Source of the DNA: Actinacidiphila epipremni
GTDB taxonomy: Bacteria; Actinomycetota; Actinomycetes; Streptomycetales; Streptomycetaceae
Direction: 5' to 3'
NCBI RefSeq assembly: GCF_012034175.1
Contig: NZ_JAATEJ010000012.1
Coordinates: forward strand, 62,001-126,000
DNA length: 64,000 nucleotides
Shown: positions 1-9,103 of the stretch, one piece after another
How positions within the stretch are numbered: the first letter of the stretch is position 1
How the letters are laid out: each line of letters begins with the position of its first letter
Notes under the pieces: model-generated
What the model saw: the letters and a program-made list of their open reading frames with translations, nothing else
Database searches by the model: none
Told to the model about the DNA's origin: nothing
Position numbers and translations under genes: made by a program

Positions 1-547
1 AGACGAAGACCGTACGACCCTGCGCGGCCAGCCCCTTCATGAGGTTGCGGATCCAGTGGATGCCCTCCGGGTCGAGCCCGTTGACCGGCTCGTCGAACAT
101 CAGGATCTCCGGATCGCCCAGCAGCGCCGCCGCGATGCCGAGCCGCTGCCCCATACCGAGCGAGAAGCCCTTGGAGCGCTTGCGCGCCACCGCGGTCAGG
201 CCCACCGTCTCCAGCACCTCGTCCACCCGGTGCCGGGGGATGCGGTTGGACTGCGCGATGCACAGCAGATGGTTGTACGCGGTGCGCCCGCCGTGGATCG
301 ACTTGGCGTCCAGCAGCGCACCGATGTGCTTGAGCGGCTCGCTGAGCTGCGCGTAATGCCGGCCGTCGATCCGGACGTCGCCGCCGCTCGGCGAGTCCAG
401 GCCGAGCATCATCCGCATCGTGGTGGACTTGCCGGCGCCGTTGGGCCCGAGGAAACCGGTCACCACGCCGGGGCGCACGGTGAACGTCAGATGGTCGACT
501 GCGGTCTTGTCCCCGTACCGCTTGGTGAGCCCCTGCAACTCAATCAT
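1..547 (-). CDS. ABC transporter ATP-binding protein (C-terminus outside window)
   Basis: N-terminal 182 codons of an ABC ATPase that couples ATP hydrolysis to transport, probably by a separate membrane protein lying beyond the left edge. The translation starts MIELQGLTKRYGDKTAV and shows Walker A GPNGAGKST near residue 36, a signature segment SLGMGQRLGIA, and Walker B ILMFDEPVNGLDP. This layout matches the CcmA/drug-exporter type with one nucleotide-binding domain. The gene runs off the window, so its length and partner are unknown. It is separated from the upstream filP gene by a strong hairpin and is probably transcribed separately. The substrate cannot be told from sequence. Confidence 0.9.
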   Translation of the reverse strand, partial: MIELQGLTKRYGDKTAVDHLTFTVRPGVVTGFLGPNGAGKSTTMRMMLGLDSPSGGDVRIDGRHYAQLSEPLKHIGALLDAKSIHGGRTAYNHLLCIAQSNRIPRHRVDEVLETVGLTAVARKRSKGFSLGMGQRLGIAAALLGDPEILMFDEPVNGLDPEGIHWIRNLMKGLAAQGRTVFV

Positions 548-572
548 GGGGGCGAGGCTAGCAAGACGCGGC

Positions 573-603
573 GGAACCCCCGCACGGAGTGTGCGGGGGT
601 TCC
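573..603 (-). terminator. Strong hairpin downstream of filP
   Basis: Perfect 13-bp inverted repeat (573-585 with 591-603, arm GGAACCCCCGCAC) around a 5-nt loop. It lies between the filP stop and the ABC ATPase start. There is no long T tract, which is common for high-GC actinobacterial terminators. It probably ends the scy-filP transcript. Confidence 0.75.
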
Positions 604-672
604 GGGAAATCGCGGCGAACAGTGACCTGTCGCCCGCGTCGGGCGGACGGGGGGGCCGCCCGGCGCGCGGCG

Positions 673-1608
673 TCAGCGCGACTGCTGGGCCGGGACGCTG
701 CGCGAGATCGGCTCGTCGTCGGGGGAGCCGGCCGCGGCGACCGCCGCACCGGTGAGCGTGGCCAGCATCTCGCGGACGTTGGTCAGCTGCGCGTTGATGC
801 TGTCGCGGCGGTTGGTGAGCGCCGCCAGCTCCCGCTCGGACTCGCTGCGGATCCGGTCGGCCTTGGCGTTGGCGTCCGCGACGATGTCCTCGGACTGCCG
901 CTGCGCGGTCTCCACCGTCTGGCGGGCCCGGCGCTCGGCGTCGGTGCGCAGCTTCTCCGCCTCCAGCCGCAGCTGCTCGGCGCGGTGCTCGATCTCCGCC
1001 AGCCGCTTCTCCGCCTTGGCCTGACGGGACGCCAGGTCCCGCTCGGACTGCTCACGGCGCTTGGCCAGGTTGGTCTCGAAGTCCGCGGCGGCCTGCGCGG
1101 CCTTGGCGCGGGTCTCCTCGAACAGCGCGTCGGCCTCCTCCCGCTTGGCCTGCGCGTCCTTCTGGGCCTCGGTACGCAGCTGCGAGGCGTCGCCCTTGGC
1201 CTTCTCGACGATCCGCGCGCCCTCGTCCTCGGCCTTGGCCTTGCGGTCGGACGCGAAGGCCTCCGCGTCGTTGCGCACCTGGGCCGCGGCGGACTCCGCC
1301 AGCTCACGGTGCTGCTCGGCGGCCCGACGGGCCTCCTCCCGCAGGTCCTTGGCCTCCTCCTCGGCCAGGCGGAGGATCTTCTCCACCCGGGCGCCGAGGC
1401 CGGCGTAGGACGGCTCGGCGTCGTTCACCTGGGCCGCGGCGTTCTGGGTTTCGAGGTGGAGCTCCTCGATGCGCTTCTCCAGCGCGGTGATCCTGGTCAG
1501 CGCGCTGTCACGGTCGGCGACGAGCTTGGTGATGCGGTCGTCCACCTGTCCGCGGTCGTATCCGCGACGCACGAGCTCGAAGCCGAAGGGGGAGGAAGTG
1601 TCGCTCAT
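673..1608 (-). CDS. filP: FilP-like coiled-coil cytoskeletal protein
   Basis: 311-aa protein that is almost entirely coiled coil, rich in Ala, Glu, Arg and Lys (about residues 20-285), with a short unstructured C-terminus rich in Ser/Pro. The N-terminus (MSDTSSPFGFELVRRGYDRGQVDD) has the DivIVA-like lead-in seen in Streptomyces FilP/AbpS, once annotated as cellulose-binding protein. FilP forms intermediate-filament-like networks behind hyphal tips and adds stiffness; it interacts with DivIVA. Length agrees with the roughly 310 aa of the family as I recall it. An AGGAA motif lies about 5 nt before the ATG. It follows scy on the same strand, the arrangement known in Streptomyces. Confidence 0.9.
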   Translation of the reverse strand: MSDTSSPFGFELVRRGYDRGQVDDRITKLVADRDSALTRITALEKRIEELHLETQNAAAQVNDAEPSYAGLGARVEKILRLAEEEAKDLREEARRAAEQHRELAESAAAQVRNDAEAFASDRKAKAEDEGARIVEKAKGDASQLRTEAQKDAQAKREEADALFEETRAKAAQAAADFETNLAKRREQSERDLASRQAKAEKRLAEIEHRAEQLRLEAEKLRTDAERRARQTVETAQRQSEDIVADANAKADRIRSESERELAALTNRRDSINAQLTNVREMLATLTGAAVAAAGSPDDEPISRSVPAQQSR

Positions 1609-1713
1609 GGGGTTCCTGTCGATGATTCAGACCGGTGAGGTGATAGAGGGAATCCTAGATGGCGCAGCGGCGTGTCACCGAGCCATTGCGCATTCGGCAT
1701 GGAGAATGTGCGC

Positions 1714-4700
1714 TCAATCGAGTGGCTGATCGTCGCTGCGCTTGCCACCTGCCCGGGAGGACCCGGTGGCGGCCCCAGCCGAGACCGTACTCTTCGAGGA
1801 TTTCGTCGCGCCACCCGGAGCCTCGAACTGCTCCAGGGCCGCCAACACATCCTGCACCCGGCCGATTTCGGCGTTGATGTCCTCGCGCCTGCGGGCCAGC
1901 GTCTCCAACTCCCGCCGCCCCTGCGTCACGATCCGCTCCGCCTCGGCGTGCGCCTCCCGCTTGACGCGCTCGGCCTCGCGGTCGGCCTCCGCCTTCTTCT
2001 GCTCGGCCTCCTTCAGCAGCCCCTCGACCTTCTTCACCGCGGCGATCCGGACCTTGCTCGCCTCCGACGTCGCGGTGTTCTTGATCTCCGCGGCCTTCTG
2101 CTCCGCCTCGCGCAGCTGCTCGGTCGCGGCGGCCACCAGCTTGTCGACCCGCTCGCCGACCACCCGCATCGCCTCGGCCGCCTCCTTGCGCGACCGGTCG
2201 TGCAGCGCCTCCACCTCCGACTCCACCCGGCGGCGCAGCTCGTCGGTGCGCTCCCGGATGGTCGTGGCGTCCCGGCGGGCCTCACCGAGCAGCGTGTCGG
2301 CGTCGGTACGGGCCCGCTCCACGATGCCGTTGCCCTCCGCGGTGGCCTCGGCCACCAGCCGCTCGGACTCCGCGCGGGCCGCCGCGACCAGGGTGTCGGC
2401 CCGGCTCTCGGCGGCCTCGGCGAGCTTGCGGGCCTCCGCCTGCGCCTTGCCGACCAGCTCGTCGGCCTGCTCGGCGGCCTCGCTGCGGCGCTTGTTGGCC
2501 GCCTCCCGCGCCTCGTCCAGGACCCGCTGCGAGCCGGCCCGGGACGCCTCCGCCTCCTGCTCGGCCTGCGCCAGCTCCGCGCGGGCCTGCTTGGCAAGCC
2601 GCTCGGCCTCCTCGCGCGCCTTGCCGACCAGGGTGTCGGCCTGGTTCGCGGCGTCGGTACGCATCCGGTTGGCGTCGTCGCGCGCCTCGGCACGCAGCCG
2701 GTCGGCCTCCTCGATCGCCTCGGTGACCGTACGGTCGGCCAGCTGCCGGGCGGCCTCCGCCTCCTCCTGCGCCTCCCGGCGCATCCGGGCGGTGTCCTCC
2801 GAGGCGCGCTCGCGCTCGGAGTTGGCGTCGGCGTGCAGCCGGTCGGCCTCGCCCTGCGCCTCGCTGCGCAGCCGCTCCGCCGCGTGCTCGGCCGCCGACC
2901 GCAGCCCCGCGATCTCCTGCTCGGCCTCCTGGTGCAGATGCGCGACCGCGTCCCGTACCTGCTGCGCGGTCGCCTCGGCCGCCGCGACCAGCTCGGCGGC
3001 CCGCTGCTCGGCCTCCGCCGACAGCCGGTCGGCCTCGGCCGCCGCGTCCTCGACCCGCTTGCGGGCCGCCGCCAGCAGCTCCTCGCTCTCCTCGCGGGCC
3101 CGCGCCCGCTCCTGCTCGGCCTCGCCGCGGGCCGCCGCCAGCTGCTCCTCGGCCGCCCGGCGCCGCCTGGCCGCCTCCTCCTGGGCCGCGGCCAGCGCCT
3201 CGGCGGCCTCCACGCCCAGCCGCTCGGCCGCCGCGGACGCCTCGGCCCGCACCCGGGCGGCGCCCTCCTGCGCCTCGGTACGGATCCGCTCGGCCTCGGC
3301 CGCCGCGTCCGCCTGGACCCGCAGGGCGACGTTCTCGCCCTCGGCGCGGGTCTGCGCGGCGTCCGCCGCCGCCTCGTCCCGCAGCCGCAGCGCCTCCGCC
3401 TCGGCCTGCTCGACCAGCGTACGGACCCGGTCGGCGGTCTCCTGGCGCAGCCGCTCGGCCTCCTCGGCGGCCTCGGCGCGGATCCGGTCGGCCTCCGCGG
3501 TGGACTCCCGCAGGCCCTGCTCGGCCGCCGCCAGCCGCGCCTCGGCCTCCTCGCGCAGCCGGCTGAGGTCGGCCTCGGCCTCCTCGCGCATCCGGGCCAC
3601 GACCGTCTCGCCCTCGGCGCGCTGCGCCGCCGCGGCCTGCTCGGCGGCCTCCCGCACCGCGGCGCCCTGCCGCTCGGCCTCGGCCCGCAGCTCCTCGGCC
3701 TCGGCGCGGGCGGCCCGCAGCGCCTCCTCGGCCTTGACGTTCAGCGCCGAGGCCCGCTCCAGCGACTCCGCGCGCATCCGCTCGGCCTCGCCGGCCGCGC
3801 TCTGCCGCTGCTCGTCACCGTCGGCCTTGGCCTTGGCCAGCAGCTCCTCGGCCTTGCTGGCGGCCTCCTCGATCTGCTGCACCGCCTCCCGGCGGGCCTC
3901 GCCGCGGATCCGCTCGCCCTCGGCGACCGCCTCGGCCCGCAGCTGCTCGGCCTCCCCGCGCAGCCGCCGGGCCTCCTCCTGGAGCTCGACGGTCCTGGCG
4001 CGGTACTCCTTGGTGTCGTCCTGGGCCGCGCCGCGCAGCTCCTGCGCCGACGCCTCCGCCTCACCGCGCACCCGGTCGGCCTCGGCCTGCGCCTCCCGGC
4101 GGATCCGCTCGGCCTCCTCGCTCGCGCCCTTGGTGGTGGAGCGGGCGTCCTCCGACGCCTTGGTCAGGATCTCCTCGGCCGAGCGCGCCGCCTGCGCCAG
4201 CTGCGCCGCGGCGTCCTCGGCGGCGGCGGCCCTGGCGGCTTCCTGCGCCTCGGTACGGATCCGCTCGGCCTCGGCCCGCGCGTCGGCGACGGTCTGCTCG
4301 GCCTCCGCCTTCGCGGACTCGGCCTCCTTGGTCGCCTCGCTCACCATGCGGGCGATCTCGGCCTTGGCGGTGCGGGTGCGCTGCTCCATCTCGGCCTCGG
4401 CCGCGGCCAGCCGCTTAGCGGCGCCCGCCGCGGCCTCCTCGCGCAGCTTCTCGGCCTCGGCGGTCGCGGCCCGCAGCCGCTCGTCGGCCTCGCGCAGCCG
4501 CTCCTCGGACAGCCGGGAGAGCTCGGTGGCCCGCAGCCGGGCCTCCTCGGACTCCGAGCGGGTGGTGGAGCGCAGCTGCTCGGCCTCGGTGGTGGCCTCC
4601 TGGGCCTGTGCCGAGGCGGCGGTCAGCAGCCGTTCGGCGTCCGCGCGGGCCCGGCGCAGCAGTTGCTCGGCCTCGGCGCGGGCGGCCTGGGCGTCGGCGG

Positions 4701-5277
4701 TGAGCCGCTCCCTGGTCTGCTCGGCGACCCGGGTGGCCTCGGCACGGGCGGCGTTCAGCGCCGCGTCGGACTCCGCCCGGGTCTCGTCCAGCAGCCGCCG
4801 GGCCTGCGACTCGCTGCGGGCCCGCAGCTGCTCGGCCCACGCGACGTTCTCGTTGACGTGGCTCTCGACGTTGGCGCGCCGCTCGGCCAGCTCCTCGTCG
4901 AGCTGGCGGCGCCGGGCGATGGCCTCGGCGTGCCACTCGGCCTCGAAGCGCGCCTGGTGCTCGGCCTGTTCCTGGAGCAGCCGCTGGGTCTGCGCCCGGG
5001 CCTCGCGCAGCTCCCGCTCGGCATCCGCGCGCAGCTGGTCGGCCTGGATCTGCGCGTTGCGCAGCAGCTGGTCGGCCTGGTGGCCGATGTTGTCGTACGC
5101 GGGACGGGACGCCAGCATCCGGCGCGCCTCGTGCAGCTTGGCGCGCAGCACCTCGACCTGGTAGCCGAGGTCGTCGGCGTGATCGACTGCCTTGCCTCGT
5201 TCGGTGCGAAGCCGTTCCATCTCGGCTTCGAGACGAGAGAGGTGGTCGTCAGCCCGGTAGCTGTCGTTGCCCCGCAC
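1714..5277 (-). CDS. scy: Scy polarity scaffold, giant coiled-coil protein
   Basis: About 1190-aa protein made of one enormous coiled coil with hundreds of short Ala/Glu/Arg repeats such as EAERIRTEA and EEAERLR. In Streptomyces, Scy organises the tip growth complex with DivIVA and FilP and sets hyphal branching. The N-terminal segment DHLSRLEAEMERLRTER followed by DDLGYQVEVLRAKLHEARR matches the conserved head of the family. Residues near 1060-1130 resemble a second DivIVA-like tail, and the C-terminus is basic and Ser/Gly-rich. The start is ambiguous: GTG at 5277 (VRGND...) agrees with family N-termini, while an in-frame GTG at 5310 would add 11 residues; neither has an ideal ribosome site. 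Repeat number varies between species, so the shorter length than the roughly 1300 aa of S. coelicolor Scy is not alarming. Confidence 0.88.
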   Translation of the reverse strand: MRGNDSYRADDHLSRLEAEMERLRTERGKAVDHADDLGYQVEVLRAKLHEARRMLASRPAYDNIGHQADQLLRNAQIQADQLRADAERELREARAQTQRLLQEQAEHQARFEAEWHAEAIARRRQLDEELAERRANVESHVNENVAWAEQLRARSESQARRLLDETRAESDAALNAARAEATRVAEQTRERLTADAQAARAEAEQLLRRARADAERLLTAASAQAQEATTEAEQLRSTTRSESEEARLRATELSRLSEERLREADERLRAATAEAEKLREEAAAGAAKRLAAAEAEMEQRTRTAKAEIARMVSEATKEAESAKAEAEQTVADARAEAERIRTEAQEAARAAAAEDAAAQLAQAARSAEEILTKASEDARSTTKGASEEAERIRREAQAEADRVRGEAEASAQELRGAAQDDTKEYRARTVELQEEARRLRGEAEQLRAEAVAEGERIRGEARREAVQQIEEAASKAEELLAKAKADGDEQRQSAAGEAERMRAESLERASALNVKAEEALRAARAEAEELRAEAERQGAAVREAAEQAAAAQRAEGETVVARMREEAEADLSRLREEAEARLAAAEQGLRESTAEADRIRAEAAEEAERLRQETADRVRTLVEQAEAEALRLRDEAAADAAQTRAEGENVALRVQADAAAEAERIRTEAQEGAARVRAEASAAAERLGVEAAEALAAAQEEAARRRRAAEEQLAAARGEAEQERARAREESEELLAAARKRVEDAAAEADRLSAEAEQRAAELVAAAEATAQQVRDAVAHLHQEAEQEIAGLRSAAEHAAERLRSEAQGEADRLHADANSERERASEDTARMRREAQEEAEAARQLADRTVTEAIEEADRLRAEARDDANRMRTDAANQADTLVGKAREEAERLAKQARAELAQAEQEAEASRAGSQRVLDEAREAANKRRSEAAEQADELVGKAQAEARKLAEAAESRADTLVAAARAESERLVAEATAEGNGIVERARTDADTLLGEARRDATTIRERTDELRRRVESEVEALHDRSRKEAAEAMRVVGERVDKLVAAATEQLREAEQKAAEIKNTATSEASKVRIAAVKKVEGLLKEAEQKKAEADREAERVKREAHAEAERIVTQGRRELETLARRREDINAEIGRVQDVLAALEQFEAPGGATKSSKSTVSAGAATGSSRAGGKRSDDQPLD

Positions 5278-5472
5278 TCCGCGGTCCCATCGGTCTCCTG
5301 GCGTCCTCACCCGCCAACCGGGTGAGATTCTCCGTGACCCTGTTTGAATCAGGGCCCACGAAGAATGGTGTCAGATCAACGGCGCGGAGCGGGAGCGTAC
5401 CCAGACCCCACCCCGGTCGGCCCGGCCACTCTACCGGGCAGGACGGCGATAAGGTCAGTGGTCCTCAAGAGG

Positions 5473-5934
5473 TCAGTGGTCCGGGTGGTCGCCGTCCGGG
5501 GCGTGGTCGCGGTCCTTGGCGGCGGTCACCAGTTCGGTCAGGACGCCATGGCAGTCCTTGGGGTGCAGGAAGGTGATCCTGGAGTCCATCGAGCCGCGGC
5601 GGGGCTGCTCGTACAGCACCCGGACGCCCTTGTCCCTGATCGCCTCGGAGTCGGTGTCCACGTCCGCGGTGCCGAAGGCGATGTGGTGGACTCCCTCGCC
5701 GTTCTTGGCCAGCCACTTGCCGACCGCGCTGTCCTCCCGGATCGGCTCCAGCAGCTGGAGGTAGGAGGCGCCGCCGTCCGAGGTCTCGTTGATCTTGAGC
5801 ATGGCCTCGCGGACGCCCTGCTCGTCGTTGACCTCGGTGTGGAACACCTCGAAGCCGTACGTGGCACGGTAGAACTCGACGGTCGCGTCGAGGTCGAAGC
5901 AGGCGATCCCGATGTGGTCGATGCGCGTCAGCAT
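5473..5934 (-). CDS. mce: Methylmalonyl-CoA epimerase
   Basis: 153-aa vicinal-oxygen-chelate enzyme that interconverts (2R)- and (2S)-methylmalonyl-CoA, linking propionyl-CoA metabolism and methylmalonyl-CoA mutase. Expected metal ligands are visible: His7 (IDHIGI), Gln60 (YLQLLEP), His84 (GVHHIAFG) and Glu134 (VLTELV), and a plausible general base Glu43 (VREAML). The C-terminal tail is His/Asp-rich and probably disordered. It is divergent from the thiolase gene, with 136 bp between the starts. The downstream gene on its strand is scy, about 195 bp away, so cotranscription is possible but not shown. It supplies extender units for polyketides in many Streptomyces. Confidence 0.93.
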   Translation of the reverse strand: MLTRIDHIGIACFDLDATVEFYRATYGFEVFHTEVNDEQGVREAMLKINETSDGGASYLQLLEPIREDSAVGKWLAKNGEGVHHIAFGTADVDTDSEAIRDKGVRVLYEQPRRGSMDSRITFLHPKDCHGVLTELVTAAKDRDHAPDGDHPDH

Positions 5935-6070
5935 GGAACCAGTCCACCGTAAGGGCCGCGATTACACAACGTGCGCGCCATCACACGTTCTGCCGGGTGA
6001 CTCGGGCTTTACTCGTCAGTACATTGACGCTAACCCTCGTTAACCTCTCTTCAGTCGAAGGGGCCGCACC

Positions 6071-7270
6071 ATGAGCAACAGCACGCGTTCGGTGATCGTC
6101 GCGGGTGCCCGCACCCCCATGGGAAGGCTGCTGGGCGGCCTGCGCGGCTTCTCCGGGGCCGATCTCGGCGGATTCGCGATCAAGGCCGCGCTGGAGCGGG
6201 CCGGCATCGGCGGCGACCAGGTCCAGTACGTGATCATGGGCCAGGTGCTGCAGGCCGGCGCCGGCCAGATCCCCGCCCGGCAGGCCGCCGTCAAGGCCGG
6301 CATCCCCATGTCGGTGCCCGCGCTCACCGTCAACAAGGTGTGCCTGTCGGGCCTGGACGCGATCGCGCTGGCCGACCAGCTCATCCGCGCCGGCGAGTTC
6401 GACATCGTGGTGGCCGGCGGCCAGGAGTCCATGACCAACGCCCCGCACCTGCTGCCCGGCGGGCGGGCCGGCGTCAAGTACGGCGCCATCGAGATGCTGG
6501 ACTCCATGGCGCACGACGGGCTCACCGACGCGTTCGAGAACATCGCGATGGGCGAGTCCACCGAGCACCACAACACCCGGCTCGGCCTCGGCCGCGCCGA
6601 GCAGGACGCCTTCGGCGCGCTGTCGCACCAGCGGGCCGCCGCCGCGCAGAAGAACGGCATCTTCGACGCGGAGATCACGCCTGTGGTGGTGCCGCAGCGC
6701 AAGGGCGACCCGGTGGTCATCAGCAAGGACGAGGGCATCCGCCCCGAGACCACCGTCGAGGGGCTGAGCCGGCTGCGCCCCTCCTTCGCCGCCGACGGCA
6801 CGATCACCGCGGGCACCGCCTCGCAGATCTCCGACGGCGCCGCGGCCGTCGTCGTCATGAGCCGCGCCAAGGCCGAGGAGCTGGGCCTGCCGTGGATCGC
6901 CGAGATCGGCGCGCACGGCAATGTCGCCGGCCCCGACAACTCGCTGCACTCCCAGCCCTCCAACGCCATCGCCCACGCCCTGGGCAAGGAGGGCCTGACC
7001 GTCGCCGACCTGGACCTCGTCGAGATCAACGAGGCGTTCGCGGCGGTCGTCGTGCAGTCCATGAAGGACCTCGGCGTGCCACCTGAAAAGGTGAACGTGA
7101 ACGGCGGCGGCATCGCGCTGGGCCACCCCATCGGCATGTCCGGAGCCCGTATCGTGCTCCACCTGGCCCTGGAACTGCGCCGCCGCGGCGGCGGCAAGGG
7201 CGCCGCGGCCCTGTGCGGCGGCGGCGGCCAGGGCGACGCCCTGATCCTGCACGTCCCGCCGGCGGGCTGA
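6071..7270 (+). CDS. Acetyl-CoA C-acetyltransferase (thiolase)
   Basis: 399-aa type II thiolase that condenses two acetyl-CoA to acetoacetyl-CoA or cleaves the product. The active residues are visible: nucleophile Cys91 in [10 protein letters not shown], His352 in [11 protein letters not shown] and Cys382 in [11 protein letters not shown]. The length matches the biosynthetic/PhaA-AtoB class. The ATG has a GAAGGGG ribosome site about 6 nt upstream. Its divergent neighbour is methylmalonyl-CoA epimerase and its downstream neighbour is meaB, so the three genes form an acyl-CoA block that fits butyryl-, isobutyryl- and methylmalonyl-CoA interconversion. Confidence 0.93.
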   Translation: MSNSTRSVIVAGARTPMGRLLGGLRGFSGADLGGFAIKAALERAGIGGDQVQYVIMGQVLQAGAGQIPARQAAVKAGIPMSVPALTVNKVCLSGLDAIALADQLIRAGEFDIVVAGGQESMTNAPHLLPGGRAGVKYGAIEMLDSMAHDGLTDAFENIAMGESTEHHNTRLGLGRAEQDAFGALSHQRAAAAQKNGIFDAEITPVVVPQRKGDPVVISKDEGIRPETTVEGLSRLRPSFAADGTITAGTASQISDGAAAVVVMSRAKAEELGLPWIAEIGAHGNVAGPDNSLHSQPSNAIAHALGKEGLTVADLDLVEINEAFAAVVVQSMKDLGVPPEKVNVNGGGIALGHPIGMSGARIVLHLALELRRRGGGKGAAALCGGGGQGDALILHVPPAG

Positions 7271-7419
7271 GCCCCCTGCCGCCCGGGTGCGGATCGAGCA
7301 ACACGTAGGGCGGCGCGCCCGGCGAGTGAGCCAAAGGCGGCGCCGATGTCGAAAGGGAGAACGCGCGCAGTGAGCGAGGAACGAGCGAGCGAGCACGATC
7401 GACTGTCGACATCGGATGT

Positions 7420-7451
7420 GGGGGCACCTCCCGGGCGAAGCTCCGGGGGAA
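7420..7451 (+). repeat. Interspersed CTCCCGG/CCGGGGG stem-loop element, copy 1
   Basis: GGGGGCACCTCCCGGGCG is followed by AAGCTCCGGGGGAAG, with a short imperfect stem (TCCCGG with CCGGGGGA). A close copy sits at 50384-50415 inside the glgB frame and a partial copy at 11548-11570 inside the FemAB-like gene. Here it lies in the leader of meaB. Confidence 0.55.
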
Positions 7452-7486
7452 GCCGGAGGCGAACCGAGCCACGAAAAGGGGTGGAT

Positions 7487-8434
7487 GTGCCCCTGCTGGT
7501 CGAGCAGGCGCGGGAGGGCAGGCCGCGGGCGGTGGCGCGGCTGATCTCGCTGGTCGAGGGGGCGTCGCCGCAGCTGCGGGAGGTCATGGCCGCGCTCGCG
7601 CCGCTCACCGGCGGGGCGTACGTGGTGGGCCTGACGGGCTCGCCCGGCGTCGGCAAGTCCACCTGCACCTCGGCCCTGGTCACCGCCTACCGCAAGGCGG
7701 GGCGCAGGGTCGGGGTGCTCGCCGTCGACCCGTCCTCGCCCTTCTCCGGCGGCGCCCTGCTCGGCGACCGGGTCCGGATGTCCGAGCACGCCTCCGACCC
7801 CGGCGTCTACATCCGCTCCATGGCCACCCGCGGCCACCTCGGCGGCCTGGCGTGGGCCGCCCCGCAGGCCATCCGGGTGCTCGACGCGGCCGGCTGCGAC
7901 GTGATCCTCGTCGAGACCGTCGGCGTCGGCCAGTCCGAGGTCGAGATCGCCGCGCAGGCCGACACCAGCGTGGTGCTGCTCGCCCCCGGCATGGGCGACG
8001 GCATCCAGGCCGCCAAGGCCGGCATCCTGGAGATCGGCGACGTCTACGTCGTCAACAAGGCCGACCGGGACGGCGCCGACGCCACCGCCCGCGAGCTCAA
8101 CCACATGCTCGGCCTCGGGGAGTCGCGCGCCCCGGGCGACTGGCGCCCGCCCATCGTCAAGACCGTCGCCGCCCGCGGCGAGGGCATCGACGAGGTCGTC
8201 GAGGCCCTCGACAAGCACCGCGCCTGGATGGAGGAGCGCGACGTCCTGGCCACCCGGCGCACCACCCGCGCCGCCCGCGAGATCGAGACCATCGCGCTGA
8301 CCACCCTGCGGGCCCGTATCACCACCCCCGGCCCCGCCCACGACCTCCCCGCCCTCGCCCAGCGCGTCACCCAGGGCACCCTCGACCCCTACACCGCCGC
8401 CGACACCCTCGTCGCCGCGCTGACCACCGACTAG
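7487..8434 (+). CDS. meaB: MeaB-type G3E GTPase, B12-mutase chaperone
   Basis: About 315-aa SIMIBI/G3E GTPase (ArgK/MeaB/MMAA family) that protects and reloads adenosylcobalamin-dependent acyl-CoA mutases. It has the P-loop GSPGVGKST, the DPSSPFSGGALLGDRVRM segment, an ETVGVGQSE switch and NKAD for guanine binding. I place the start at GTG 7487 because AAGGGG lies 5-6 nt before it and because the upstream in-frame stretch from ATG 7346 encodes low-complexity sequence that includes an interspersed repeat. Its likely client in this window is IcmA, 15 kb downstream; methylmalonyl-CoA mutase is another candidate outside the window. Confidence 0.92.
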   Translation: MPLLVEQAREGRPRAVARLISLVEGASPQLREVMAALAPLTGGAYVVGLTGSPGVGKSTCTSALVTAYRKAGRRVGVLAVDPSSPFSGGALLGDRVRMSEHASDPGVYIRSMATRGHLGGLAWAAPQAIRVLDAAGCDVILVETVGVGQSEVEIAAQADTSVVLLAPGMGDGIQAAKAGILEIGDVYVVNKADRDGADATARELNHMLGLGESRAPGDWRPPIVKTVAARGEGIDEVVEALDKHRAWMEERDVLATRRTTRAAREIETIALTTLRARITTPGPAHDLPALAQRVTQGTLDPYTAADTLVAALTTD

Positions 8435-8441
8435 CGCGCCC

Positions 8442-9017
8442 TCAGCCGCGCGGGACCTCGCCGCCGGGCCGGCGGGCGCGCAGGACCGCGGCGGTGTGCA
8501 CGCACCAGTCGCGGGTCTCGCGTTCCAGGGCGAGGCCGCGCCGGCAGGTCAGGTAGGGGCCCACGGGGGCGCCGTCGCGGAGGAAGTCCTCCTCGGTCGC
8601 CTCGCCGCGCAGGGTGAGCAGCAGGTCCTCATACGCGGCCATTTTCTCGGCCGCGGAGGCCGCGCGGGCGTCGAGCTGGCGCAGGACCTCGGCGGTGCCG
8701 ACCCGGTCGGCGGCCTGCACCTTCACCAGCAGGTCGTCACGGATGAAGGTGGGGCGCGGCTCGGCCGCGACGAAGCGCTCCAGCTCGGCCAATCCCGGCG
8801 CGGTGACGGTGAAGACCCGCTTGTTGGGGCGGCCGGTCTGCACGACCTCGCGGCCGGTGACCAGGCCGTCCTTCTCCAGCTTCGACAGCTCGGCGTACAG
8901 CTGCTGCGGCAGCGCGTGCCAGAAGTTGGCGACGCCTATGTCGAACGCCTTCGCCAGCTGGTAGCCGCTGTACTCGTTGTCCAGCAGGGCCGCCAGCACG
9001 GCGTGCCGCAGTGCCAT
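8442..9017 (-). CDS. PadR-family transcriptional regulator
   Basis: 191-aa protein with an N-terminal winged helix typical of PadR (MALRHAVLAALLDNEYSGYQLAKAF, then QLYAELSKLEKDGLV and GRPNKRVFTVT) and a C-terminal helical dimerisation domain of the PadR_C/Vir_act_alpha_C kind (about residues 90-175). Such proteins repress nearby genes and are released by small ligands. A perfect 7-bp inverted repeat lies 39 bp upstream of its start, suggesting autoregulation. The gene converges on meaB with 7 bp between the ends. Its target is unknown; the MurJ-like gene on the same strand lies just upstream. Confidence 0.87.
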   Translation of the reverse strand: MALRHAVLAALLDNEYSGYQLAKAFDIGVANFWHALPQQLYAELSKLEKDGLVTGREVVQTGRPNKRVFTVTAPGLAELERFVAAEPRPTFIRDDLLVKVQAADRVGTAEVLRQLDARAASAAEKMAAYEDLLLTLRGEATEEDFLRDGAPVGPYLTCRRGLALERETRDWCVHTAAVLRARRPGGEVPRG

Positions 9018-9055
9018 CGCGGGCTCCCTCCCCGGGGCATGGATGCCCTGCCAGC

Positions 9056-9075
9056 ATAGTCAAGGATGTGACTAT
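9056..9075. promoter_or_regulatory. Candidate PadR operator
   Basis: Perfect inverted repeat ATAGTCA (9056-9062) and TGACTAT (9069-9075) with a 6-nt spacer. It is AT-rich in a GC-rich context and lies directly upstream of the padR start. PadR proteins usually bind such a site in their own promoter. Assignment to this protein is inference. Confidence 0.55.
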
Positions 9076-9103
9076 GAGCGCCGGCGCGTACGCCCCCTTC
9101 ACG

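Noticed and set aside
1672..5325. Open frame of about 1217 codons on the plus strand opposite scy
   Set aside because: It is the antisense of the scy coiled-coil repeats; composition (Leu/Gly/Arg runs) is an artefact of high GC and repeated codons.
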